From Jiella mangrovi (GTDB lineage Bacteria; Pseudomonadota; Alphaproteobacteria; Rhizobiales; Rhizobiaceae), in contig NZ_JAGJCF010000001.1 of NCBI RefSeq assembly GCF_017815135.1, positions 496,001 through 560,000 of the forward strand: a stretch of DNA of 64,000 nucleotides. Direction: 5' to 3'. The translations under genes and the position numbers were made by a program. This document shows, one piece after another, positions 26,142 to 34,634 of this stretch. The notes under the pieces were generated by a model. The model worked only from the letters and a program-made list of their open reading frames with translations, searched no databases and was not told the origin of the DNA. The stretch's first letter is position 1. Each line of letters starts with the position of its first letter.

Positions 26142-27728
26142 ATGAAATCGAAAAGAATTTTCCAGATCGGAGCTGCCGTAAGTGCCTGCGCGATTCTCGC
26201 TGCGGTGATGCTTCCCACGAGTGGCCCTGCCGCGATCGGCGGCCCTGTCGAGACAAAAACCTCTGCGACCAGCTCGATGGGGCGTCACGGCCCCCTGACC
26301 GAGCGCGAGATGGCGACGGCCCGCGCCGCCTGGCAGTATTTCGTCTATGCCTATCAGGAGGAGACCGGCCTCGCCAATTCGGTCGGCGCCTTCCCCTCGA
26401 CGACGCTCTGGGACACGGCCTCCTACATCGGCGCTCTCGTCGCCGCCTATGAACTCGGCATCATCGACAAGCGCGCTTTCGACGACCGCGCCTTCAAGCT
26501 CATCGCGACCATCCGCAATCTCGAGCTGTTCCGGGGCGAACTGCCCAACAAGGTGTATCACGCCAAGACCGGCGAGAAGGTGAACTACGCCAACAAGAAG
26601 GGCGAGATCGGCTATTCGGCCCTCGATATCGGCCGCTTTCTCGTCTGGATGCGCATCCTCAAGGAACGCTACCCCTATCTTGCCAACGGCATCGACAACA
26701 TCGTGCTCGGCTGGAACTTCTGCAACGTCATCGACGAGGAAGGCGGCCTCGTCGGCGCGATGGTCAACAAGAAGACCAAGAAGGTCAAGTACCTGCAGGA
26801 AGGCCGCCTCGGTTACGAGGAATATGCCGCCAAGGGCTTCGCGCTCTGGGGTTTCGACGTCGCCAAGGCCAAAAGCCCGGTGCCCTACGCCTTCACCAAC
26901 ATCTACGGCGTCGACGTCCCCTACGATCCGCGCGATCCGCGCGTCTTCCAGACCAAGAACTCGGTCCTGATGGAGTCCTATCTCCTCGACGGGCTCGAAA
27001 TGGGCTGGGACGAGGCCAACGACAAGAACACGGGCGGCGACGTCGCCAGCCATGGCTGGCGTGCCGAGTTCGCCTCGCGGGTCTATCTCGCGCAGGAGCG
27101 GCGCTTCGAGGAGACCGGCATCATGACCGCCCGCTCCGAGCATCAGGTCAATGGCAGCCCGTACTTCGTCTACGACACGATCTTCGCCGATGGTTACGCC
27201 TGGAACACCGTCGAGCCGTCGGGCGCCTATCAGCCGACCCGCGCCGCCGTTTCCGGCAAGGCGGCGATCGGCATGTGGGCGCTGTGGAAGACCGACTACA
27301 CCGATCGCCTGTTCGACCTGATCGCTGATCTCTACGACCCGGAAAAGGGCATGTATGAAGGGCTCTACGAGGATGGCAGCGGCAAGATCCCGCTGCAGAC
27401 GGCCAACAACAACGGCATCATCCTCGCCGCCCTCCTGTTCAAGGCGCAGGGTCCGATCCTTCGATACGAGAACACCGACACGCAGGTCTGGGACACGGCC
27501 TTCGAAAACCGCAACGTGCGCAAGAAGCGCTGCCTGCCGGAGCCCACGAAGACGCCCGAGGAGCTCGCGCAGCCGGAAGTCACCGTCGAAAACTTCCAGA
27601 TCTGCAGGCCGGTGAACAACGGCCAGGAAATCGGCGCGACTCAGTGTTCGGTCGCCAATCTTCGCCGCAGAAGCGTCCGCGCCGAGCCGCTCGACGCGAC
27701 AGCGCAGGTTTCCAACCCGGGCAACTGA
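26142..27728 (+). CDS. DUF3131-family exported protein
   Basis: A 528-residue protein with an N-terminal signal/anchor (FQIGAAVSACAILAAVMLP, residues 6-24) and a long DUF3131 domain (about 50-450). The family is uncharacterised, and its helical, Trp/Asp/Glu-rich pattern resembles alpha/alpha-barrel glycoside hydrolases. Recognisable motifs shared with the paralogue at 29123 are FPSTTLWDTASYIGAL, GYSALDIGRFL, LQEGRLGYEEYAAKGFALWGFD and ANNNGIILAALLF. The C-terminal 70 residues contain three Cys and are absent from the paralogue. The ATG at 26142 follows GGTGG. It is first of an apparent operon with an acyltransferase 11 nt downstream, so an envelope glycan is the likely substrate. Confidence 0.8.
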   Translation: MKSKRIFQIGAAVSACAILAAVMLPTSGPAAIGGPVETKTSATSSMGRHGPLTEREMATARAAWQYFVYAYQEETGLANSVGAFPSTTLWDTASYIGALVAAYELGIIDKRAFDDRAFKLIATIRNLELFRGELPNKVYHAKTGEKVNYANKKGEIGYSALDIGRFLVWMRILKERYPYLANGIDNIVLGWNFCNVIDEEGGLVGAMVNKKTKKVKYLQEGRLGYEEYAAKGFALWGFDVAKAKSPVPYAFTNIYGVDVPYDPRDPRVFQTKNSVLMESYLLDGLEMGWDEANDKNTGGDVASHGWRAEFASRVYLAQERRFEETGIMTARSEHQVNGSPYFVYDTIFADGYAWNTVEPSGAYQPTRAAVSGKAAIGMWALWKTDYTDRLFDLIADLYDPEKGMYEGLYEDGSGKIPLQTANNNGIILAALLFKAQGPILRYENTDTQVWDTAFENRNVRKKRCLPEPTKTPEELAQPEVTVENFQICRPVNNGQEIGATQCSVANLRRRSVRAEPLDATAQVSNPGN

Positions 27729-27739
27729 GGAAGCGGGCC

Positions 27740-28936
27740 ATGAACATCCACGTCCAGTCGCCCGGGCCGAATGGCGGACGCATGACCTGGTTCGATGCCA
27801 ACCGGGTGATCGCGGCCTTCGGCGTCGTGCTCATTCACACGACGACGGACTCTGTCGGCAAGGCTTTCGTCAAGGCCGACCCGGAACAACGGGTCGTGCC
27901 AGTGATGCTGCGGGCGATCGGCGAGCTTTCCGGCTCGGAGATGTTCTTCGTCTTTTCGCTGTTCCTGTTTGCCTTCAAGCTCGATCGCCGGCAGCCGACC
28001 TATCGCGCGGCGATCGGCGAGCAGATGAAACGGCTTTTGATCCCGTTCGCCTTCTGGGCGGTGTTCTATGCCCTGTTCAAGATCTTCAAGGCATCGGCTT
28101 TCGGCTATTCCCACGCCATCGTCGATCAGTGGCTCGATCCGTCGCGCTGGGCCTCGAACTTCATCATCGGCTCGTCGCAATATCACATGCACTTCCTGCC
28201 GACGCTTTTCGCGCTGATGCTGTTCTATCCGGTGATGCGATCGGCGATGCGCTATCCGATGCTGGGTCTCGCCATCATCCCGATGCTGGGAATGATGGGC
28301 TACATGCACGGCTATCTGTGGGGCCATGTCGACGATCCGATGCTGCGCAGCTATCTCGTGCGCGCCATCAAGATCTTCGCCTATGTCGGCTATGGCATCG
28401 CCGCCTTCGCGATCTTCGGCCTCTTCAAGCAGGGCATCCCGCGAGGCGAGTCCCGCCTGTTGTCGCGCACGGCACTGTTCTTCGTCTTCTTCCTGCTTCT
28501 CGCCACCCTGCCGCACAATCTGGCGGCGATGGAGACCGGCGCATGGAGCCACCGCACCGGCTGGGGCTTCTTCGCCCACTTCCTGATGCCGCTCGCCGTG
28601 TTCACCGTCTTCCTCGGCCTGCAGCATGAGGCCTGGTCGCCGGTCTGGAGCCGTCTCGCCAGATTCACCTTCGGCATCTATCTGGTGCATCCGATGGTGA
28701 TCGACGTCTTCGACGTCTCGGTCGCGAGCCTCGGCCTGCAGCTCACCCCGGCCGCGACGGTGCTCCTCAAATTCAGCCTGGTTGCCGCCGGCTCCCACGG
28801 CGTCGCCTACGGCCTGTCGCGGATCCCGGCGCTTGCCTGGACCATCGGCCTCGGCCCGCTGCCCTGGAGCCGCAGGCTTGAGAGCCCGGCAATGCCGGCC
28901 GGAGCGCCGGCACGGACCGGACCGATTGCCTCATGA
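27740..28936 (+). CDS. Polytopic acyltransferase (acyltransferase-3 / OpgC-like)
   Basis: A 398-residue integral membrane O-acyltransferase with about ten hydrophobic helices. The N-terminus has WFDANRVIAAFGVVLIHTTTD, with the His expected for acyltransferase-3 catalysis. YHMHFLPTLFALMLFYPVMR in the middle and RFTFGIYLVHPMVIDVF near residue 315 are family marks. It would move acetyl, succinyl or similar groups onto a sugar at the periplasmic face. The ATG at 27740 follows GAGGAAG, 11 nt after the DUF3131 stop. A paralogue lies at 32566-33750. The C-terminal tail is proline/alanine-rich. The substrate is unknown; periplasmic glucan or exopolysaccharide is most likely. Confidence 0.85.
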   Translation: MNIHVQSPGPNGGRMTWFDANRVIAAFGVVLIHTTTDSVGKAFVKADPEQRVVPVMLRAIGELSGSEMFFVFSLFLFAFKLDRRQPTYRAAIGEQMKRLLIPFAFWAVFYALFKIFKASAFGYSHAIVDQWLDPSRWASNFIIGSSQYHMHFLPTLFALMLFYPVMRSAMRYPMLGLAIIPMLGMMGYMHGYLWGHVDDPMLRSYLVRAIKIFAYVGYGIAAFAIFGLFKQGIPRGESRLLSRTALFFVFFLLLATLPHNLAAMETGAWSHRTGWGFFAHFLMPLAVFTVFLGLQHEAWSPVWSRLARFTFGIYLVHPMVIDVFDVSVASLGLQLTPAATVLLKFSLVAAGSHGVAYGLSRIPALAWTIGLGPLPWSRRLESPAMPAGAPARTGPIAS

Positions 28937-29122
28937 TCGGCCGTCTCGAAGACATCACCGGCAAGCCTTTGCCGGTGATGGCCTCCCGAGCGCTTCGCCA
29001 GGCGCTGCTCCCCATCTGCGAAGCACCGCCCGCCGAGGCCATCGGCCCGGCCCCATCCACGCCCTCCCCAGCGTCGCCTTTGCGCCTGTCAGGCCGCTCG
29101 CCCAGAATAACGGAGACGAAGC

Positions 29123-30496
29123 TTGAACCTTCTCGACACGCTGAAACGCGGCCGCAGCCAGGCCATCCTTGTCGGGGGAGTTTTCGTCACCGTGTCGGGG
29201 GTTCTCGTCCGCGAGGATAGTATGGCCGGCAGTTTGAACAATCCGCCCGTTCCCAGACCCGCGCCGCGCATCGAGGCCAGGATCGCCGCGATCGAGCCGA
29301 TGCGCCTCGCGCCCCATCGGGCCCTGACGGAAAGGGAAATGGAGTATGCCCGGATCGCCTGGCGCTATTTCGAGAACAACACCAATTCCAAGACCCTGCT
29401 CGTCAACGCCGCCAACAAATATCCCTCGACGACGATGTGGGACACCGCCTCCTATCTCGTCGGGCTGATCGCGGCCCACAAGCTGGCGATCATCGACGAT
29501 GCCGAATTCCATCGGCGCCTTTCGGGCGCGTTTCAAAGTCTGAAGACGATGGAGCTGTTCGAGGGGCGTCTGCCGAACAAGGCATATAACGTTCGCACGC
29601 TGAAGATGAGCACCTATGCCAACAAGCCCGACAAGCGCGGGCTCGGCTGGTCGGCGCTCGACATCGGGCACCTGCTCGCGCCCCTCGCCTACCTCAAGCT
29701 CGCCCATCCCGAGCATGCGCCCGATATCGCAGCGATCATCGATCGCTGGGACCTTGAGGCCCTCGTGCAGAACGGGGAACTGATCGGCAGCGCCGTGCGC
29801 AAGGAAACCGGCAAGGGCAAATCCAAGAGCCGGGGAAAAACCATCTTCCTGCAGGAAGGCCGGGTCGGCTACGAACAATACGGAGCCAAGGCGATGATCC
29901 TGTTCGGCCTCGACGCAAGCAAGGCCGCCGATGCGTATCGGCACCTGACCTTGCAGACCGTCGGCGGCATCGACATCCCCGTCGACGACCGCCATCTGGG
30001 CAATGGCTCTGCGTCTTTCGCAACGAGCGAGCCCTATGTCCTGCGCGGGCTCGACTTCGGCTTCGACACCACCTCGCTGCGGCTCGCCTCCAATGTCTAC
30101 CGGGCCCAGGAGCAGCGCTACAGGGACACCGGCCAGTTCACCGCCGTCAGCGAGGGCCACATCTCGGTCAAGCCGTATTTCACCTATTCGACGGTGTGGG
30201 GCGACGGCGATCCTTGGGCGGTGATGCGCCTCGACGGCAGCCGCATGGACGACCTGCGGACGATCAGCACCAAGGCGGCCTTCGGATGGCACGCTCTCTT
30301 CGAGACCGAATACACCACGAAACTGATCGCCTCGCTGGAAGATCTCGCCCAGCCCGAAAAGGGCTGGAAGGAGGGCCGCTACGAGTTCGACGGTTCGCCG
30401 AACTCGTCCACCACCTGCAACAACAACGCCATCATCCTGGCGAGCCTCGCCTACCGGCAGTTCGGCCCGCTGCTGCAGCATGACAAGGGGGCCTGA
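29123..30496 (+). CDS. DUF3131-family exported protein, second copy
   Basis: A 457-residue paralogue of the protein at 26142. It keeps YPSTTMWDTASYLVGLIAA, GWSALDIGHLL, LQEGRVGYEQYGAKAMILFGLD, KPYFTYSTVWGDGDPW and CNNNAIILASLAYRQFGPLL. The TTG at 29123 is the best start: GGAG lies 7 nt upstream and the reading includes an N-terminal membrane segment (AILVGGVFVTVSGVLV) that a later ATG at 29222 would lose. The extra lysine-rich loop GKGKSKSRGK near residue 235 is odd and echoes the lysine-rich protein encoded next. About 185 bp separate it from the acyltransferase; the next gene begins 1 nt after its stop. Function unknown, probably envelope carbohydrate. Confidence 0.8.
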   Translation: MNLLDTLKRGRSQAILVGGVFVTVSGVLVREDSMAGSLNNPPVPRPAPRIEARIAAIEPMRLAPHRALTEREMEYARIAWRYFENNTNSKTLLVNAANKYPSTTMWDTASYLVGLIAAHKLAIIDDAEFHRRLSGAFQSLKTMELFEGRLPNKAYNVRTLKMSTYANKPDKRGLGWSALDIGHLLAPLAYLKLAHPEHAPDIAAIIDRWDLEALVQNGELIGSAVRKETGKGKSKSRGKTIFLQEGRVGYEQYGAKAMILFGLDASKAADAYRHLTLQTVGGIDIPVDDRHLGNGSASFATSEPYVLRGLDFGFDTTSLRLASNVYRAQEQRYRDTGQFTAVSEGHISVKPYFTYSTVWGDGDPWAVMRLDGSRMDDLRTISTKAAFGWHALFETEYTTKLIASLEDLAQPEKGWKEGRYEFDGSPNSSTTCNNNAIILASLAYRQFGPLLQHDKGA

Positions 30497-30497
30497 G

Positions 30498-31508
30498 ATG
30501 CTCTGTTCCAAGCGCTGGATCGCGGCATTTTTCACTTTGTGCGCGCTGCTCCTCACAGGCGGAGCGGCGGCCGCTTCGGACGCCCGGGTCGAGCTCTACG
30601 ACATCGCCAAGCCGTTCACCCCCGGGGCATCGGTCGCCAGCGATTTCTCGGCGCATGGCTTGCTGGGCGAATACCAGATCGGCGTCGTCGGTGGCCGCAA
30701 CTACCGCATTCTTCCCGACGGCTCGGCCGCGTTCGGCATCAACCAGGCCATGGCAGAGGATCGCGTCGACGTGGTCTGCGACCGGGAGGCGAAGCTGTGC
30801 ACCGTCACCCCCTTCGAGGGCGAGCCGATCACGGTGAAAACCGGTGAGAAGATCGCCGTCGATTTTAAACGGCTCGAACTGCCGTCGGTGGAGCTGGCCA
30901 AGGCCTATGCCAGCAAAGTGACGAGCCAGTGGACCGGAAAGAGCGCTCAAGGAGCGTCGCAGAAGAAGAAATCCGCCAGCGCCAAGAAAGGTTCGTCGAA
31001 GAAGAAAAAGGGCGGCACGGCGAAATCGACAGGCAAGAAGACATCCGCCAAGGCGAATGCCAAGGCCGGCGCGAAAAAGTCCGACAAGGCAACGACCGCC
31101 GCCAAGAAGAAGAATGGCAAGGCCAAGCCGAAGACCACGGACGAGAAAAAATCCGCCAAGGCGAAAGCCAAAGCCGGCGCGAAATCGTCGAGCAAAGCCA
31201 AGGACGCCGCCAAAAAGAAGACCGGCAAGGCCAAGCCGAAGACCACGGACAAGAAAAAATCCGCCGAGGCGAAAGCCAAGGCCGGAGCGAAATCGTCAGG
31301 CAAAGCCAAGGACGCCGCCAAAAAGAAGACCGACAAGGCCAAGCCGAAGACCACGGACAAGAAAAAATCCGCCAAGGCGAAAGCCAAGGCCGGAGCGAAA
31401 ACGTCGGGCAAAGCTAAGGACGGAGCGAAATCGAAGGCGGAAGAGGCCAAGGCTGGGGCGAAGAAGAAGGCCACCAAAGGCAAGAAGGCTGCCGAGACTG
31501 AGAGTTGA
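30498..31508 (+). CDS. Secreted protein with long lysine/alanine-rich repeat tail
   Basis: A 336-residue protein with a signal peptide (IAAFFTLCALLLTGGAAAASD, cleaved near residue 26), a small unassigned globular part (about 27-140, containing YQIGVVGGRNYRILPDGSAAFGIN and two Cys in VVCDREAKLCTV), and about 190 residues of almost pure Lys, Ala, Ser, Thr and Gly. The tail contains four units of 36 residues and looks like a histone-H1 or PhaF-like polycation. It starts 1 nt after the DUF3131 stop, so it is co-expressed. A very basic exported tail would bind anionic polymers such as an acidic glycan, DNA or teichoic-like material (inference). Low-complexity resemblance to DNA-binding proteins alone is not evidence of a nuclear-type role. 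Confidence 0.78.
   Translation: MLCSKRWIAAFFTLCALLLTGGAAAASDARVELYDIAKPFTPGASVASDFSAHGLLGEYQIGVVGGRNYRILPDGSAAFGINQAMAEDRVDVVCDREAKLCTVTPFEGEPITVKTGEKIAVDFKRLELPSVELAKAYASKVTSQWTGKSAQGASQKKKSASAKKGSSKKKKGGTAKSTGKKTSAKANAKAGAKKSDKATTAAKKKNGKAKPKTTDEKKSAKAKAKAGAKSSSKAKDAAKKKTGKAKPKTTDKKKSAEAKAKAGAKSSGKAKDAAKKKTDKAKPKTTDKKKSAKAKAKAGAKTSGKAKDGAKSKAEEAKAGAKKKATKGKKAAETES
31043..31474 (+). repeat. Four 108-bp tandem repeats coding the lysine-rich tail
   Basis: The landmark ATCCGCC recurs at 31043, 31151, 31259 and 31367, exactly 108 bp apart (36 codons). The middle copies are nearly identical in DNA, and the first and last are more diverged. In-frame expansion or contraction is possible. Confidence 0.85.
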
Positions 31509-31526
31509 GGCAAGGCAGACCGGTGC

Positions 31527-31564
31527 TGCCGGGTGCGCCGCAGCCTTTGAAAGGGCGCCCGGCA
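31527..31564 (+). terminator. Strong hairpin after the lysine-rich protein gene
   Basis: A stem of about 10 bp (TGCCGGGTGC paired with GCGCCCGGCA, one G-T pair) begins 19 nt past the stop. No T-run follows. It probably marks the end of the DUF3131 operon transcript. Confidence 0.45.
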
Positions 31565-31752
31565 CGGCGCGTCATCGATGGTTCGGCATTCCGCGCGGAG
31601 GCGTCCACGTACCGCCGGGCGGCGCGGAACCGGTATGCGACCTGCCTGCGGATCGACCTGACACCCTCGAAGGTGGCGCCTGCCATCTCCACGAACGTCT
31701 GAGCCCGTTGTTCCAGAGGCCATCCCCGGACCTTCGCCGGACTTGGCCGCGA

Positions 31753-31859
31753 CTACAGCATCGGCCCAAAAATCGGAATCGATTTTTAGAAAGCACGATG
31801 CGGTGATTCAATAGGTTAGAGCGTCCTTTGTGCGTCCATTCGGACGCACGGCGCTCTAA
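31753..31859 (+). repeat. Dispersed intergenic repeat, copy B
   Basis: Same length and orientation as copy A at 24511, with about five differences over 107 positions, including one in the hairpin loop. The palindromic right end is at 31816-31859. It starts CTACAGCATCGGCC. Confidence 0.8.
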
Positions 31860-32484
31860 GCGGTCTCGCCCGGCCGGGCGACGCCGCCATCCGGCTTTCA
31901 CGCTCGCGGCCTGCGGCGTCGATCGGCACGGCGGTGACGAGCGCTGGGTCGGCCGCGATGCCGATCTGTGATCGAGCGGCCGACGCTCTTGCTTCGAGCG
32001 GCATCCACCCTTTCCCCACCCCGAAGCCGGCATTGGGTCGATCGGCGGCGCAAAGATGCTCGCCGCAGCACGTTGGTGCGAGGATCGGGGCCCCATATCT
32101 GACAAACGTTTTGATCAGCCTGCGAAGGGCGGGCCCCGGCGGTCTCGATCCGGGCGCTGCCCGCATCATCGCGAGTTCCGAAAGCCAGCGACCCCGGCGA
32201 GCCCTTCGCTGAAGCAGATCGGTGTAACGCCGCTTAGGATGGCGGAAGACAGGGGAGACGGCTAAGTCACCCACCCCGAAATGACGCTCCTCGCCGCAGC
32301 CACGGCCTCCCCCTAGCCACGGTTTTGCGTCACGAAGCTGCGCTTCGTCAGAATGGCCGGAATGGCCCGGGGACCTTGGCGCGCACTCTCACGCTTGCCG
32401 CGCCGGCGCTCGCTACAGCTTCGCCGCTCGATGCCCGTTCGCAAGCCCTGGAGAGAGCGGACGCGCCTCTCGCACCCTCCCCCG
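31860..32484. other. Long intergenic region, no gene recognised
   Basis: No open frame with domain or ribosome-site support was found between repeat copy B and the terminator of the second acyltransferase gene. Frames of 70-150 codons on both strands have arginine/proline-rich shadow composition. Confidence 0.5.
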
Positions 32485-32519
32485 ACACGAGAAAGGGCCA
32501 CCCTCGCGGGCGGCCCCTT
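32485..32519 (-). terminator. Rho-independent terminator of the second acyltransferase gene
   Basis: Read on the minus strand, a 9-bp stem (GGGCCGCCC paired with GGGTGGCCC, loop GCGA) is followed by TTTCTC. It lies about 50 nt past the stop codon at 32566. Confidence 0.75.
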
Positions 32520-32565
32520 CATGCATCGGCTATGTTTGCTGGTGGCAGTGGGCGGTCCTTTTTCG

Positions 32566-33750
32566 TCAGGCGCTTTGCGTTGCCGTGCCGGCGGGGACGG
32601 CACCCAGCGGCCTTTGCCGGTCGACGCCCTTGGCCTTGCTGGTGTGCATGCCACCCAGGCCAACCGTCCAGGCCAGATACTTCTGACGGCTCAAGAACAC
32701 CGTCAAAGCGATCGAGAAGGCCAGGGTGAACGCCATTTTGCAGACGACGTAGAGCGACGGATTGGTGACCTCCTTGCCGACCACGATGAGGCAGATATCG
32801 AGGGCCAGCGGATGAACGAGATAGATGCCGAAGCTGTAGGGCGCGAGGCGGGAGATCCAGGCCGGCCAGGGTATCGGGGCCAGCATGACGATGACGAACA
32901 GCATCGCCGGCATCGCCAGATTGGCAATCCAGGCATTCGGATAATTGTACTGCCAGTTGCCCGTCTCGATGATCGCCACGGCCTGCATGCCCTTGATCGA
33001 GGCGAGCCCGACGAAGCCCACGATCATCGTCCACATAATGGCCCGGCGGATCCACAAGGACGGCGCCCGTTTCAGGATGCCCCAGCAGGCGGCGGCGACG
33101 AAGCCATAGGCCGTGCAGGTCACGATGCGGCTGGCGCGGATCAGATACTGCACCGCCGTCTTGTCCTCGTAGAAGTTGCTGTAGACATACTGGTTCAGCT
33201 CGTGCCGGCCGAGGATCAGCGGAATCGCGAGGAGGCCGAGCCAGGGATAGCGGATGGCGATGCGATAGACCGGATACATCAAGACGAGCGCGAACAGCGT
33301 CGGCAGGAAGTGCATGTGAAGTTTCACGTCGCCGAGCAGGAAGTAGCCGAGCCATTCTTCGGTATATTGCCAGTCGCGCCACAGATACTGGGAATAACCG
33401 AGGTTCCATCCCTTGAACATGTTGCCGGCCGCATAGACGCAGACCCAGAACGCGAAGGGGACCAGCAGCCGGCGCGCATAGCTGGCAGTTGTCTCGCCAT
33501 ATGGGCGACACTTGCGATCCTGGGATCGCAACAGGACGAACAGCGAGATGCACATGAACAGCTCGGTTCGGGCGGTGTAGAAGATCGTGTTCAGGATGAC
33601 CGTCAGGGCCCGCCCATCGGGCTCGATGCTGGGAAATGGCTGACCGTCAGGCCCGGAAGCTGCGTGCATCATCAGGATCGACACGCCGGCCATCACGCGC
33701 AGCGTATCCAGCCACGCGAGGCGTGATCCTGACTGTTCGACTTTTTCCAT
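32566..33750 (-). CDS. Polytopic acyltransferase (acyltransferase-3 / OpgC-like), second copy
   Basis: A 394-residue integral membrane acyltransferase, a paralogue of the protein at 27740. Matching features are LAWLDTLRVMAGVSILMMHAASG with the N-terminal catalytic-type His, LHMHFLPTLFALVLMYPVYR in the middle, and LAPYSFGIYLVHPLALDICL near residue 300. About ten hydrophobic helices alternate with short loops. AGGGA precedes the ATG. It is transcribed towards the DUF3131 operon and ends in its own terminator, so it is a separate unit with an AT-rich promoter region upstream. It probably O-acylates an exported carbohydrate. Confidence 0.85.
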   Translation of the reverse strand: MEKVEQSGSRLAWLDTLRVMAGVSILMMHAASGPDGQPFPSIEPDGRALTVILNTIFYTARTELFMCISLFVLLRSQDRKCRPYGETTASYARRLLVPFAFWVCVYAAGNMFKGWNLGYSQYLWRDWQYTEEWLGYFLLGDVKLHMHFLPTLFALVLMYPVYRIAIRYPWLGLLAIPLILGRHELNQYVYSNFYEDKTAVQYLIRASRIVTCTAYGFVAAACWGILKRAPSLWIRRAIMWTMIVGFVGLASIKGMQAVAIIETGNWQYNYPNAWIANLAMPAMLFVIVMLAPIPWPAWISRLAPYSFGIYLVHPLALDICLIVVGKEVTNPSLYVVCKMAFTLAFSIALTVFLSRQKYLAWTVGLGGMHTSKAKGVDRQRPLGAVPAGTATQSA

Positions 33751-33769
33751 CAGATCGATTCCCTCGGCT

Positions 33770-33890
33770 AAAGCGAAGCAACCGTATTCTTTTTTCCTTA
33801 AATTGCCGTATATCTAATCTAATACTTCTTGATCTGATCAATAAGATCACAGTATATTATGATTCCGGATCATAACAATTCTGATGACGT
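33770..33890 (-). promoter_or_regulatory. AT-rich promoter region of the second acyltransferase gene
   Basis: Directly upstream of the start at 33750 the DNA is AT-rich, with a small palindrome TGATCTGATCA at 33830-33840. The core GATCTGATC also occurs at 26046-26054, in the AT-rich region before the first DUF3131 gene. Confidence 0.4.
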
Positions 33891-34117
33891 AGTGCGGTCC
33901 AACTGGATTTCATGATCGCGGATCAGGGCGTCGAGCCTCTCGCCGCTCGATGGGGCGGAGCGATGGAGAACGGCCGGCCCAACGCTCGCGCGGATCCTGC
34001 CTATCCTGTTTAGGGCGCCCTGCGTCCTGTTGGACGCCGCAGTACACCACGGCCTCGTCGGACGGCACATAACGAAGGCAGCTCACCCCGAGATCAGGCG
34101 CTCGCTCAAAACGCGAT

Positions 34118-34215
34118 CGTCATGCTCGGGCCCCGTCCCGAGCATCCAGTGCACCGATTAAGCTTCTGTTGTGTCGAACGTTTATGGACTCTCGGGACGG
34201 GGCCCGAGAATGATG
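34118..34215. repeat. Inverted-repeat element, copy 1
   Basis: Two 32-nt arms (34118-34149 and 34184-34215) in inverted orientation enclose 34 nt. Each arm itself contains the palindrome CTCGGGCCCCGTCCCGAG. A second copy with perfect arms lies at 47446-47575. It is a rhizobial-type dispersed intergenic element; no open frame is inside. Confidence 0.75.
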
Positions 34216-34278
34216 AAGCGTCGGATGGTGCGCCTTCTCGATCAAGCCGTGGCCGGCGCTCGAGCATTGGACCGCGCA

Positions 34279-34320
34279 CTACAGCATCGGGCGATAACTT
34301 AGCATCGGCTGATGCTGTAG
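34279..34320. repeat. Perfect 10-bp inverted repeat
   Basis: CTACAGCATC at 34279 and its exact complement at 34311-34320 flank 22 nt. CTACAGCATCGG is also the left end of repeat copy B, so this may be a shortened or decayed relative of that family. Confidence 0.6.
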
Positions 34321-34384
34321 TTTCTATCTGGCGCGCCGGCTTATCGAAAAACCGGATTCTACTGTTTCGCCCGGCGCAGCGAGA

Positions 34385-34471
34385 ATGAACGCGGAAAGGA
34401 CGCTCGAAGTGGCTGAATCTGCCCATCGTGCCATCCGAAAGTCGATTCCGATTTTCAGGCCGATGCCGTAG
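34385..34471 (-). repeat. Dispersed intergenic repeat, diverged inverted copy C
   Basis: On the minus strand it begins CTACGGCATCGGCC, continues with AATCGGAATCGA and CACGATG, and retains GAGCGTCCTTT at the position of the hairpin in copies A and B, but the palindromic end is lost. Confidence 0.6.
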
Positions 34472-34536
34472 GCCGGATGGCCGCAGGCCGAGATGCCGGT
34501 TTCGGTGCGGCGCCGATTTCGCCCGGCTGATCGACA

Positions 34537-34570
34537 GGAAAAGCAAAGGGACCGGTCTGGTGACCGGCCC
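34537..34570 (-). terminator. Rho-independent terminator of the L,D-transpeptidase gene
   Basis: On the minus strand GGGCCGGTC, loop ACCA, GACCGG-T-CCC (one bulge) is followed by TTTGCTTTT. It lies about 65 nt beyond the stop at 34635. Confidence 0.75.
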
Positions 34571-34634
34571 CCTCCTGAAACTGTCGATCGTCGTCTCGCA
34601 AGGCCTCGAGCGTTGGGGCCGCGCTTACGCTTGC

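Noticed and set aside
31509-32485. Possible genes in the 1-kb gap after the lysine-rich protein
   Set aside because: All open frames are short, arginine/proline-rich and overlap the dispersed repeat; none resembles a protein family.
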